Positions 36,091 to 44,891 of a stretch of 64,000 bases of DNA are shown one piece after another. This stretch comes from Granulosicoccus sp. (GTDB lineage: Bacteria; Pseudomonadota; Gammaproteobacteria; Granulosicoccales; Granulosicoccaceae). The stretch lies in the NCBI GenBank assembly GCA_023301725.1, contig JALZUD010000012.1, positions 1-64,000 of the forward strand. The letters are read 5' to 3'. The notes under the pieces were generated by a model that worked only from the letters and a program-made list of their open reading frames with translations, searched no databases and had not been told where the DNA came from. Each line of letters starts with the position of its first letter. Position 1 is the stretch's first letter. Position numbers and translations under genes: made by a program.

Positions 36091-37332
36091 TCATACCTGA
36101 GCTGATACCACCCTATCTACCAGTTCAATCCAATGCACTACAGGCTGGCCGCTTCCAGACGAGATCTGCAACTGACAGCCAATGTTGGCGGTGGCGATAA
36201 TGTCCGGTTGTCCAGCTAGAAGATTCTGTACTTTGTTGTCCTTCAGTTGTTTGCTTATCGCCGGTTGGAAAATGGAATACGTACCAGCCGAACCGCAACA
36301 GATATGACCATCAGCCACTGGTGTCAACTCAAATCCAAACCGAGCTAACAACCCTTCTGTTACCTGCGGTAATTTTTGACCATGCTGCAAAGTACACGGT
36401 GCATGAAAAGCAACCCGACCCACAGCGGCTGATGCCTGGTGATAGCGGGACAAATCCTCTTTCCCAAGAACATCAATCAACACCTCTACGATGTCTTTCG
36501 CAAGCTCACTGACCTTCGCGGCTTTTTCAGCGTAGGCAGGATCATCAGCCAGCACGTGTGCGTAGTCCTTGACCATGACACCACAACCGCTTGCCGTAAC
36601 AATGATAGCTTCAGCACCAGCTTCAATGGATGGCCACCAAGCATCGATATTTTTTCGAATAAAGTCCTTCGCTTTTTCCTGCTCGTTCAGATGGTAGTGC
36701 ACCGCTCCACAGCAACCCGATTGCGCAGCGTTTAACAGACGAATACCCAACCCATCCAACACTCTGGCCGCACTCGCATTAGTGGCTGGTGCCATCGAAG
36801 GCTGTACACAACCATCGAGCACCAACATATGTCTGTTGTGTTGCGTTGTTGGCATAGCCCCTGGAAACTGTTTCAAGGGTACGCTGCTAGCTAGCACCTT
36901 TGGCATAATTGGGCGAAAAGCCTGCCCCAGCTTAACCAGTGGCGTGACACGTTTAGAGTATGGCAACACGCTGAGAATGCCTTTCCTCAACCACTTGTCA
37001 ACGCCGATACGAGGCACCTGCTCTTCCACCAGCGAACGCCCGAGATCAACTAAATGTCCATATTCCACACCGGACGGGCATGTGGTTTCACAATTTCTAC
37101 ACGTCAGACATCGATCAAGATGCGTGCGCGTAGACACCGTCGGTTGATGTCCTTCAACCACCTGTTTTATCAAATATATACGGCCACGCGGACTGTCTAA
37201 TTCATCACCCAGCAGGTTGTAAGTGGGACATGTAGCTAAACAGAACCCGCAATGAACACATTTGCGCAATACCTCTTCCGCAGCGATAGCGCGTGGATCA
37301 TTGATCAACTCAGGAGCTATGGTTGTTTGCAT
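36091..37332 (-). CDS. glcF: Glycolate oxidase iron-sulfur subunit GlcF
   Basis: 413 residues. N-terminal double [4Fe-4S] ferredoxin: CVHCGFCLATCPTYNLLGDE and CLTCRNCETTCPSGVEYGHL. Two CCG-type cysteine-rich domains follow (SGCCGAVHYHL; FHAPCTLQHGQKL; HICCGSAGTYSIFQP). It takes electrons from the GlcD/E flavin subunits to the quinone pool. Adjacent to glcE with three bases between. Confidence 0.95.
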   Translation of the reverse strand: MQTTIAPELINDPRAIAAEEVLRKCVHCGFCLATCPTYNLLGDELDSPRGRIYLIKQVVEGHQPTVSTRTHLDRCLTCRNCETTCPSGVEYGHLVDLGRSLVEEQVPRIGVDKWLRKGILSVLPYSKRVTPLVKLGQAFRPIMPKVLASSVPLKQFPGAMPTTQHNRHMLVLDGCVQPSMAPATNASAARVLDGLGIRLLNAAQSGCCGAVHYHLNEQEKAKDFIRKNIDAWWPSIEAGAEAIIVTASGCGVMVKDYAHVLADDPAYAEKAAKVSELAKDIVEVLIDVLGKEDLSRYHQASAAVGRVAFHAPCTLQHGQKLPQVTEGLLARFGFELTPVADGHICCGSAGTYSIFQPAISKQLKDNKVQNLLAGQPDIIATANIGCQLQISSGSGQPVVHWIELVDRVVSAQV

Positions 37333-37335
37333 GGG

Positions 37336-38457
37336 TCAGACGCCTGTAACAGCAGGTGATGAAGGAACGTCCAATTCTGGATGATAGCGTCCGCGATTGA
37401 AAAGGCGCAGCGGATCGAAACTGTCCCTTAAACGTGTTTGAAGCTTTTGCAAACCGCCACCGATAGGTTGAAATGAGGGCTCTTTGTCACTAGCAGCGCT
37501 GTATCGAGTGGCATGACCCTGAGCTGCTTCAACGACGCTGAATACAGTGCTGGACGGAAGCTCCGTGAGTAGCCAACGTTGCCCACCCGCCCATTCATAC
37601 AACCACTTTCCCGCAAGCTCTATCGCAGGGTGATAGTCGGCAACTGAGATGCGCCACAGTGTTTTATTCTCATTGACACCAGCCGCATAAGCGTTCGTGA
37701 AAAACGCATGCGTATGATCACGCACTCCACTCCAGATAGCATTGTCATCCAATGTATCCCCACCCAAACTAGCAGCTGCAGCATGAACCGCAGCTGCGCT
37801 ACCGCTCAGTCGCAGATAGCGACAGTCGTCGATAAGCATCGCGCCAGAAAGTGGCAATGGTGCCCTCATGATTGATGCAAATGCACCCAGATCATGTGCC
37901 GTTGTCTGTTGTCGCAACGTAAGGTCCAATTCTGGCACTGGAAGCACTTTCATGGAAACATCAAGCAGCACACCCAACGTGCCCCAAGCACCTATCTGAA
38001 CACGAGACACGTCATAGCCTGCCACGTTCTTCATGACCTCACCGCCAAACGACAGATCCTGAGCTTGGCCATTGATAATACGTGTACCCAAAACGTAGTC
38101 ACGTGCCGAGCCACTAAATGGACGACTCGGTCCAGACAGGCCACACGCAAGTACTCCCCCGATAGTAGAGCCTGCCAATTCGGGCGGCTCGAATGGCATC
38201 ATTTGCCCCGCGTCACTCAATGCCTTGTTGAGTTCGCTAAGACGTGTACCTGCCCTCACTGTCACGACCAGCTCAGTGGGGTCATAACTAATAATTCCTG
38301 AATGTTCGAGCGTGCTTAATGGCACAGCGCCTTCAATTTTATCCTGCTCACCCAGCACAGTCTTAGTATTACCTCCAACAATACGCAGTGATGTTTTGGT
38401 GTCAATGGCCCCTTGAACCTGATCAATCAGTTGGGCGCTGTTGTCGTTAGCCGCCAT
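37336..38457 (-). CDS. glcE: Glycolate oxidase FAD-binding subunit GlcE
   Basis: 373 residues, a FAD-binding PCMH domain: GGNTKTVLG, GTRLSELNKALSDAGQMMPF, GSTIGGVLACGLSGPSRPFS and MKNVAGYDVSRVQIGAWGTL. It lacks the full catalytic C-domain of GlcD, as expected. ATG overlaps the glcD stop by one base (TGATG). Confidence 0.95.
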   Translation of the reverse strand: MAANDNSAQLIDQVQGAIDTKTSLRIVGGNTKTVLGEQDKIEGAVPLSTLEHSGIISYDPTELVVTVRAGTRLSELNKALSDAGQMMPFEPPELAGSTIGGVLACGLSGPSRPFSGSARDYVLGTRIINGQAQDLSFGGEVMKNVAGYDVSRVQIGAWGTLGVLLDVSMKVLPVPELDLTLRQQTTAHDLGAFASIMRAPLPLSGAMLIDDCRYLRLSGSAAAVHAAAASLGGDTLDDNAIWSGVRDHTHAFFTNAYAAGVNENKTLWRISVADYHPAIELAGKWLYEWAGGQRWLLTELPSSTVFSVVEAAQGHATRYSAASDKEPSFQPIGGGLQKLQTRLRDSFDPLRLFNRGRYHPELDVPSSPAVTGV

Positions 38458-40007
38458 CAGAAACGTTCCAGCTCAGGGAATTTCACTTCTCCGTGGTGTA
38501 CGTGCATAGCGCCGAACTCTGCACAGCGCTGCAAGGTCGGCACAGCCTTGCCGGGGTTTAGCAAACCATCAGGGTCAAAAGCATTCTTGACGCTATGGAA
38601 TTGAGTCAGAGTATTTGCATCAAACTGAACACACATTTCATTAATTTTCTCCATCCCCACACCATGCTCGCCGGTAACCGTACCACCCACTTCTACACAC
38701 AGTTGCAAGATACGACTGCCAAGCTCTTCGGTGCGGTGAAGCTCACCCGGCTTACCTGCATCAAACATAATCAGAGGATGCAGATTGCCATCACCTGCAT
38801 GAAATACATTGGCAATAGGCAGATCGTATTCGGCTGACATCTGCTCCATTCGCTGCAGCACATGAGATAGCTGTTTGCGAGGAATAGTGCCATCGATACA
38901 GTAATAATCTGGCGCAAGTCGGCCTACCGCAGGAAACGCTGATTTTCGCCCTTTCCACAACAACAGACGCTCTGCCTCTGTTGCCGCTATGTGCAAGCTG
39001 GATACATTGGCTGCCTTAAACACTTGCGACACTCCCTCAACCTGCGTGTTCACCTCTTCTTCGATACCGTCGAGTTCGCACAACAATAACGCTGCCGCAT
39101 CTGTAGGGTATCCGCATTTTGCAAACGCCTCCGCAGCCACAATGGCAGGCTTGTCCATCAATTCGAGTCCGGCTGGGATAATACCGGCAGCGATAACATC
39201 ACCCACCGCATTGCCGGCAGCCTCCACACTGTCGAATGCCGCCATCACAAGTTTGGCAACAGGCGGTACTGGCAAGAGCTTTACTCGCACCTCCACGACC
39301 ACGGCCAACATGCCTTCAGAGCCATTGAGCAGCGCTAGCAAATCGTACCCAGCGTTGTCGTACCCACTAGCACCCAGAGTGAGCAAATCACCGTCCATCG
39401 TGACAACCGTGGCCGCAAGCACGTTGTGCACCGTTAAACCGTATTTGAGACAGTGAACACCACCAGAGTTCTCCGCCACATTACCTCCAATAGTGCAGGC
39501 AATCTGTGATGAAGGATCGGGGGCGTAATACAAACCATGAGGCCGAGCGGCGTCAGAAATCGCTAGATTACGAACGCCAGGCTGCACTCGGGCGAACCCC
39601 TGCTTTTCATTGAGTTCGAGAATGGCGTTAAATTTTGCTAGCCCGAGCAAAATTCCATCGATATGCGGAAGCGCTCCACCAGACAACCCTGTTCCTGCGC
39701 CTCGCGCCACAACCGGCGTTTGCGAGTGTTTGGCCCAACGCATAATCGCCTGCACTTGTTCGACACTCTCAGGTAGAACGACCAGCAACGGAGTCTGCTT
39801 CATGGCTGTCAAGCCATCAGACTCATACGGCTTAAGGTCTTCCTCGCTCCACAGAACGCTACCGGCAGGCACAAGCCGAGACAATTCAGTGGCCGCTTTT
39901 TCTCTACGCCCCTGCCGTTCAAGTGCGCTCTGCGCATCTGCTAACGTGCTTATCGTTGAGGCTGCTGGCTCAGCGGCCAAACCCATATCAGCTGGTTCTG
40001 CAGACAT
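38457..40007 (-). CDS. glcD: Glycolate oxidase subunit GlcD
   Basis: 516 residues, FAD-linked oxidase. PCMH domain with ARGAGTGLSGGALP and CTIGGNVAENSGGVHCLKYG; C-terminal catalytic domain with NVFHAGDGNLHPLIMFD and VGGTVTGEHGVGMEKI. It oxidises glycolate (and often D-lactate) to glyoxylate. First gene of glcDEF-AOR. N-terminus is about 15 residues longer than E. coli GlcD. Many marine bacteria use it for algal glycolate. Confidence 0.95.
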   Translation of the reverse strand: MSAEPADMGLAAEPAASTISTLADAQSALERQGRREKAATELSRLVPAGSVLWSEEDLKPYESDGLTAMKQTPLLVVLPESVEQVQAIMRWAKHSQTPVVARGAGTGLSGGALPHIDGILLGLAKFNAILELNEKQGFARVQPGVRNLAISDAARPHGLYYAPDPSSQIACTIGGNVAENSGGVHCLKYGLTVHNVLAATVVTMDGDLLTLGASGYDNAGYDLLALLNGSEGMLAVVVEVRVKLLPVPPVAKLVMAAFDSVEAAGNAVGDVIAAGIIPAGLELMDKPAIVAAEAFAKCGYPTDAAALLLCELDGIEEEVNTQVEGVSQVFKAANVSSLHIAATEAERLLLWKGRKSAFPAVGRLAPDYYCIDGTIPRKQLSHVLQRMEQMSAEYDLPIANVFHAGDGNLHPLIMFDAGKPGELHRTEELGSRILQLCVEVGGTVTGEHGVGMEKINEMCVQFDANTLTQFHSVKNAFDPDGLLNPGKAVPTLQRCAEFGAMHVHHGEVKFPELERF

Positions 40008-40160
40008 GCACCTTGCTCCGTTGTAAGTTGATTTTATGAATATACCTTAGCTGGTACGGGTGAAAGCCTCGTTTTAACCACTATCAGCAATTCAGTACAT
40101 AACAGTTGGCAAATTAGAAGTGATACAGCTGTTTACATAGCTTGCGAGTTAACGCGGCGC

Positions 40161-40173
40161 GTTTACGGTAAAC
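40161..40173. promoter_or_regulatory. Palindrome upstream of pyruvate kinase
   Basis: GTTTACGGTAAAC is a perfect 6-1-6 inverted repeat, 100 bases before the pyk start. It does not fit the HexR consensus; the factor is not identified. It lies in the 250-base gap between glcD and pyk, which holds no gene. Confidence 0.35.
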
Positions 40174-40274
40174 TATGGCGAGAATCATGGGAGTCGGGCG
40201 GCATTTTTTTAGTAGGTGTTCGCCTGTATCGGTATCCACCACTATCTGTAATGTGAGTTTTGACTAAACCAAAG

Positions 40275-41702
40275 ATGAGACGAAGACGCAACGCCAAAAT
40301 AATCGGCACTCTGGGCCCTTCAAGCAATAATCGGGAAACTATTCTCAAGTTGTTTGACGCAGGAATTGACGTCTTCAGACTCAATTTTAGCCACGGTACG
40401 CATGATGATCATGCCAAAACACACAGCATTATCCGCGACATCGAAATGGAGCGTGGGCGCCCTATCGGGATACTCATGGATCTACAAGGTCCCAAGTTAA
40501 GAGTCGGCACCTTTGCCAATGGTAAAGAGATGTTGGTAGTTGGCGAAAAATTCACGTTAGATCAAGACCCTACGCCCGGGGATGTTAATAGAGCGCCTCT
40601 GCTTCACCCTGAGATATTTGCGGCGCTTAGCGAAGGCGCAAGCCTACTGGTAAATGATGGAAAAATTCGGCTGAAAGTGCTCGAATTTACCGATACAACA
40701 GCGCTGACCGAGGTTATGGTGGGTGGCGAAATTAGCAGTAACAAAGGCGTCAATGTGCCTGATCTGATCCTGCCTATCTCCCCGCTTACAGAAAAAGATC
40801 GCAAAGACCTCACCTATGGTTTGTCCTTGGGTGTCGATTGGGTTGCAATGTCTTTCGTTCAAAAACCCGATGATATGCGAGAGCTGCGCAGCCTGGTGGG
40901 TAACAAGGCCTTAATCATGGCAAAGCTGGAAAAGCCTAGCGCCATCGAACACCTTGACGAAATTGTTCAGGAAAGCGACGGTGTGATGGTAGCTCGTGGC
41001 GACTTGGGCGTTGAAATGCCTCAGGAAACCGTGCCGGTTGTGCAAAAGCGAATTTTGCGAAGTGCACGACAAGAAGGCAAACCAGTAGTTGTTGCGACAC
41101 AGATGCTCGAGTCGATGATTCTCTCGCCAGTGCCTACACGCGCTGAGAGCTCAGACGTAGCCACTGCTATCTATGATGGAGCAGATGCTGTCATGCTGTC
41201 CGCTGAAACAGCTGCAGGTAGTTTTCCTATTGAAGCTGCCACTGCAATGAGCAGAATCATCGTTGAGGTAGAACGAGACCCCTATTACAGAAAATCAATT
41301 GATGCCAGCCTACCTACTCCAGGCGACACCGCTGCTGACGCTATAAGTTCTTCTTTGCGTCACGTATCTTCGGTTATACCTTTGGCGGCGACTTTCACAT
41401 GGACTGAATCTGGATTTTCCAGTTTTCGCGCTGCACGCGAGCGACCAGAGGCACCTGTTATCGGTTGCACTCCAAACCGTGAAACCGCTCGACGTCTCGC
41501 TTTGGTCTGGGGAGTACACGCTGTCGTACATGAAGCCGTTCACAGCATCGACGATATGGTGCCAAGTGCAATTTCAGTCACATTAGAGGAAGGTTTTGGC
41601 GAAATGGGTGAAATCATAGCCATTACTGCGGGTATGCCATTCGGGCGTACAGGAACCACCAACATGTTGCGTCTTACACGACTGAAAGAACTGCCGAGCT
41701 AA
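40275..41702 (+). CDS. pyk: Pyruvate kinase
   Basis: 475 residues from ATG 40275; a TTG at 40260 would add MTKPK. Barrel start AKIIGTLGPSSN, FRLNFSHG, MDLQGPKLRVGTFA, active-site KLEKPSAIEHLDEI and MVARGDLGVEM, and VVATQMLESMILSPVPTRAE with the K+/effector loop. It converts phosphoenolpyruvate and ADP to pyruvate and ATP. It stands just upstream of the Entner-Doudoroff cluster, so glycolytic end and ED genes are neighbours. Confidence 0.96.
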   Translation: MRRRRNAKIIGTLGPSSNNRETILKLFDAGIDVFRLNFSHGTHDDHAKTHSIIRDIEMERGRPIGILMDLQGPKLRVGTFANGKEMLVVGEKFTLDQDPTPGDVNRAPLLHPEIFAALSEGASLLVNDGKIRLKVLEFTDTTALTEVMVGGEISSNKGVNVPDLILPISPLTEKDRKDLTYGLSLGVDWVAMSFVQKPDDMRELRSLVGNKALIMAKLEKPSAIEHLDEIVQESDGVMVARGDLGVEMPQETVPVVQKRILRSARQEGKPVVVATQMLESMILSPVPTRAESSDVATAIYDGADAVMLSAETAAGSFPIEAATAMSRIIVEVERDPYYRKSIDASLPTPGDTAADAISSSLRHVSSVIPLAATFTWTESGFSSFRAARERPEAPVIGCTPNRETARRLALVWGVHAVVHEAVHSIDDMVPSAISVTLEEGFGEMGEIIAITAGMPFGRTGTTNMLRLTRLKELPS

Positions 41703-41775
41703 CAAAATTCGTTGCCCACTATTCACGTTTTGCTTGAAAGCTGTAGATAGCACGACCTCAACACTTTTGAGTCTT

Positions 41776-43182
41776 ATGAATATCATCGCTAAATATCTTC
41801 GTAGTAAGCCATACACGCTGTTAGCCGCAGCGTGCATCCTTATCCCTGCTGGCGTGCTTTCTCAGACGACGGAAGTCGACAGTTCGCCTGCCGACGAAAA
41901 CGCCTCGTTTCAGACGTCTATTGTCACGCGCGGCGTTCTCGTAAAAGAAGGCGATACTCTGGCCAGCATCGCTCGAAAGGAACTAGGTCGAGCCGCATTT
42001 GCAGCTCTCCTAGCCGAATTCAACAACATACCCATCACGCAAGACCCGAACGTGGGAAGCGTCGTACGTATCCCCATACCTGCACCCCAGAGTGACGAAT
42101 TTGCCGAGGTTGTGTTTGTCAAAGGGGGAGCTACGTTGTCTCGACGCTCCGTATTCAGTGCGCAGTCTGGCAGCCCTGATACTGACCTTGACTCGCAAGA
42201 ACTGACCAGAGATTCGAAGATTGTTGCCGGAGACCTGATTTCTACAGAAAACGATGGCTACGTCAGCATTGCTTTTTTCTCTGGTGCAGTCATAAATCTG
42301 CAGCCCAATACGCGTGCCGTACTGGCTAAATTGGCGTGCATGGATGCAGATGATCGTTGTCTTATAGAAATAAACACGCAATCTGGTCGTGTTACTGCTG
42401 ACATCAACGCTCGTGATCAACAGCCACTGGAATTCAAGATCATCACACCGTACGCATCGGCGGCAGTACGAGGCACTATGTTCGACATCTCAGCGAACGA
42501 AAACCTTCTTGTTGGTGTAACTGAAGGCGCAGTTGCCATTGATGCCCAAGGTGAAAACACTGACCTTGATATTGGCTTTGGAGTTGCTGTGGCCGCAGAC
42601 ACGGCCGCCGGTGATCCTATAGAACTCAGCCCTGCTCCGGTTTTTAAACGAATACCGGCCAGAATGGCGCTGGGCGACACGCTGGAATGGTGGGAAATTT
42701 ATGGCTCATCTACCTATGAAGCTACAGTATCAAACGATGAGGCAGCCCAGCAAACGCTGACCACATTCAATGTGGCAGATAATGGTACCTCGCTGGACCT
42801 GCAGCAAGCTTTGAATCAAACTCTGGATTCAGGTGACTATTTTTTAAGTGTGAGAGCGGTTGATACCGTAGGCCTCTTAGGTTTTCGCTCCAAAACGAGA
42901 ATCACACTGGCAGATATCGATCCGGCCATTGAACCTGTCAAAACTGATATCACAAGAGACGGTGGCGGTTTTGTTGTTACTGTTGTGGACCCACCTGAGG
43001 ATGTAGCTGGCTACGAAATCCAGATCTCAGCTGATGCGATGTTCAGCGATCCACTGAGTGTAGATGTTAATGAGGATGGGGCTGCCATCTTCAGGATTGA
43101 CCAGGATCAAGCCTACTCTCGAGCGCGCATACTTGTTAACCCAACGACAGTTTCGGCATTTGGAGAAATTACCGCCAACTAG
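41776..43182 (+). CDS. FecR-domain protein with LysM
   Basis: 468 residues from ATG 41776 (an upstream start adds a non-signal stretch). Signal peptide YTLLAAACILIPAGVLSQ, LysM domain at about 35-95 (LVKEGDTLASIARKELG), FecR-like beta domain about 115-270 (GDLISTENDGYVSIAFFSGA; YASAAVRGTMFDI), then fibronectin-like repeats. In other gammaproteobacteria such proteins sit next to CHASE2 cyclases; none is seen here. Role in envelope signalling is inferred. The 3' end is embedded in a 14-bp tandem repeat. Confidence 0.85.
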   Translation: MNIIAKYLRSKPYTLLAAACILIPAGVLSQTTEVDSSPADENASFQTSIVTRGVLVKEGDTLASIARKELGRAAFAALLAEFNNIPITQDPNVGSVVRIPIPAPQSDEFAEVVFVKGGATLSRRSVFSAQSGSPDTDLDSQELTRDSKIVAGDLISTENDGYVSIAFFSGAVINLQPNTRAVLAKLACMDADDRCLIEINTQSGRVTADINARDQQPLEFKIITPYASAAVRGTMFDISANENLLVGVTEGAVAIDAQGENTDLDIGFGVAVAADTAAGDPIELSPAPVFKRIPARMALGDTLEWWEIYGSSTYEATVSNDEAAQQTLTTFNVADNGTSLDLQQALNQTLDSGDYFLSVRAVDTVGLLGFRSKTRITLADIDPAIEPVKTDITRDGGGFVVTVVDPPEDVAGYEIQISADAMFSDPLSVDVNEDGAAIFRIDQDQAYSRARILVNPTTVSAFGEITAN

Positions 43183-43240
43183 GGACCGCCAACTAGGGAC
43201 CGCCAACTAGGGACCGCCAACTAGGAAACGCCAATTATGG
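43171..43240. repeat. 14-bp tandem repeat beginning in the stop codon region of the FecR gene
   Basis: Unit ACCGCCAACTAGGG: full copies at 43171-43184, 43185-43198 and 43199-43212, one with a single change (43213-43226) and one decayed (43227-43240). The first copy supplies the last codons and TAG stop of the FecR gene. The array looks like recent slippage of the gene's end and nearly fills the gap to hexR. Confidence 0.95.
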
Positions 43241-43252
43241 CGCGTCCAAACG

Positions 43253-44086
43253 CTATTGCACAAACTTAAAGTCAATAGCGCGGCGTGCTCGGGCTAGCTG
43301 TTCGAGCATATGCTCACCGCCACGAACCGCTACGCCAACAGCCAACACATCCAAGACTACCATTTGGCCTAGTCGTGACTTGACGGGTGAGAAGATGTCA
43401 CTGTCTTCGTTGACATCTACAGTTAATGCAACATCGCTACATTGGGCCAATGGCGAGCGAGTGGCTGTTACCGAAATAACCTTTGCTCTGGCGGCACGCG
43501 CTATCTCAACTGTTTTAAGAATATCGCTGCTTCGGCCAGAATGGGATACCGCGATAACCAGAGCATCGCGATCAAGCAAGGCTGCTGCCGCATGTTGTAT
43601 GTGCGGATCTGAATAGGCAATGGCTGGCTTGCCTAGTCTGAAAAACTTTAACTGAGCATCTTCAGCCACCACAGCCGAGCCACCGGAGCCGTACAGCTCG
43701 ACACGACTACATGCTTCGTACAACGCGATTGCCCGATCCAAAGACTCTTCATTTATCTGATCGCGAATTTGCACCAATGAGGCAATAGCGCCATCAAGCA
43801 GTTTCGAGGCTAATTGCTTACTGGTGTCTTGGGCAGTGACATCTTGATAGAAAAATGTTCCACGCCTGGCAAGGTCTTGCGCCAGCTTAAGCTTAAACTG
43901 CTGGAAGCCGACACAATCAAGCGCGCGACAGAATCGGATAACCGTTGGCTCACTGACCTTGGCTCGAGTAGCAATAGCGTGTATCGAGGATTGCACAGCT
44001 TCATCAGGATCTTCGATAACCGCATCAGCGACTTTCTGTTCCGATTTACGCAAACCACTTCGTGCGGCTTTAATTTTGGAAAGCAT
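43253..44086 (-). CDS. hexR: HexR, RpiR-family regulator of central carbon genes
   Basis: 277 residues from ATG 44086 (a TTG at 44101 would add five). N-terminal HTH: LRKSEQKVADAVIEDPDEAV and HAIATRAKVSEPTVIRFCRA; SIS domain about 115-260 with VELYGSGGSAVVAEDAQLKF and DALVIAVSHSGRSSDILKTV. HexR senses KDPG and controls zwf, edd and related genes. Its place beside pgl-zwf and the boxes at 46370 and 46482 support this. First in the direction of the FecR array. Confidence 0.94.
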   Translation of the reverse strand: MLSKIKAARSGLRKSEQKVADAVIEDPDEAVQSSIHAIATRAKVSEPTVIRFCRALDCVGFQQFKLKLAQDLARRGTFFYQDVTAQDTSKQLASKLLDGAIASLVQIRDQINEESLDRAIALYEACSRVELYGSGGSAVVAEDAQLKFFRLGKPAIAYSDPHIQHAAAALLDRDALVIAVSHSGRSSDILKTVEIARAARAKVISVTATRSPLAQCSDVALTVDVNEDSDIFSPVKSRLGQMVVLDVLAVGVAVRGGEHMLEQLARARRAIDFKFVQ

Positions 44087-44110
44087 GCAAAAAGATCTCA
44101 AATAAACCCG

Positions 44111-44887
44111 CTATGGGCTCCAGAAAACACTGGCCATTTTTGGCTCGCTAGTTAACAGACCAACGATAGGCTTCATACCTGCATCATACGGCTTTAAGGC
44201 ACCCGCTTCTTCCTTAGCACTGCAATCAAGTAACGCCTTAGCCAGCACGTCACGCTTGCCTACACCTGTGACATGCAAAAAACGCTTCTTGGAATTAAGT
44301 AGAGCAGCACGCGTCAGACTGATGCGAATTTGATCCACACTGGCGGGCTTCAATACCGCGACGGTCGCAGAGTTATCCAATGCCATAGCATCCGCCAGTT
44401 CAGCTTCAGCCGCATCTGGAAACAGAGAGGCCGTATGACCATCGCCACCCATACCTAATATTGTGGCACTAAAGGGTTGTGCCATACCCAGAACGTCAGC
44501 AGCCACCACATGAATTGACTCCTTGGGAGTCGTATCCGCCCGGTACAGCGACACAAACGTGGCCGCAGCTGCCCTCTCGACCAGCAACGTCTCTCTCACT
44601 AACGACTCGTTACTATCAACATGACCCGGTGGTACCCAACGTTCGTCCGCTAAAGTGACTGTCACATTCGACCAGTCGATATCCACCGAGGACAAACACT
44701 TGAACACTGGTGCTGGTGTACTGCCTCCAGACACAACCAGCGATGCTGTGCCCTTGGTTTCCAGATCATGCTGAAGAGCTGCGATAACGCTAACTGCCAA
44801 TTGACTCGCTAATTGTTGAGCATCTGCCGCTTCAAACCAGCCTATGCCAGCCTTTTCACATAATTGCTTTGCTGTATTGTCTTGCAT
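44111..44887 (-). CDS. pgl: 6-phosphogluconolactonase (DevB type)
   Basis: 258 residues. The ATG at 44887 is chosen: GAGGA overlaps the end of zwf 9 bases before it; an ORF to 44917 would overlap zwf. Blocks [40 protein letters not shown] and [16 protein letters not shown] are those of DevB/SOL-type enzymes. It hydrolyses 6-phosphogluconolactone between Zwf and Edd. Separated by five bases from zwf. Confidence 0.95.
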   Translation of the reverse strand: MQDNTAKQLCEKAGIGWFEAADAQQLASQLAVSVIAALQHDLETKGTASLVVSGGSTPAPVFKCLSSVDIDWSNVTVTLADERWVPPGHVDSNESLVRETLLVERAAAATFVSLYRADTTPKESIHVVAADVLGMAQPFSATILGMGGDGHTASLFPDAAEAELADAMALDNSATVAVLKPASVDQIRISLTRAALLNSKKRFLHVTGVGKRDVLAKALLDCSAKEEAGALKPYDAGMKPIVGLLTSEPKMASVFWSP

Positions 44888-44891
44888 GTGC

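Noticed and set aside
40161..40173. Reading the palindrome before pyk as a HexR site
   Set aside because: It lacks the TGTA/TACA arms; kept only as an unassigned palindrome.
40260..40274. TTG start of pyruvate kinase adding five residues
   Set aside because: ATG at 40275 gives the usual N-terminus; the TTG has no better ribosome binding site. Not fully excluded.
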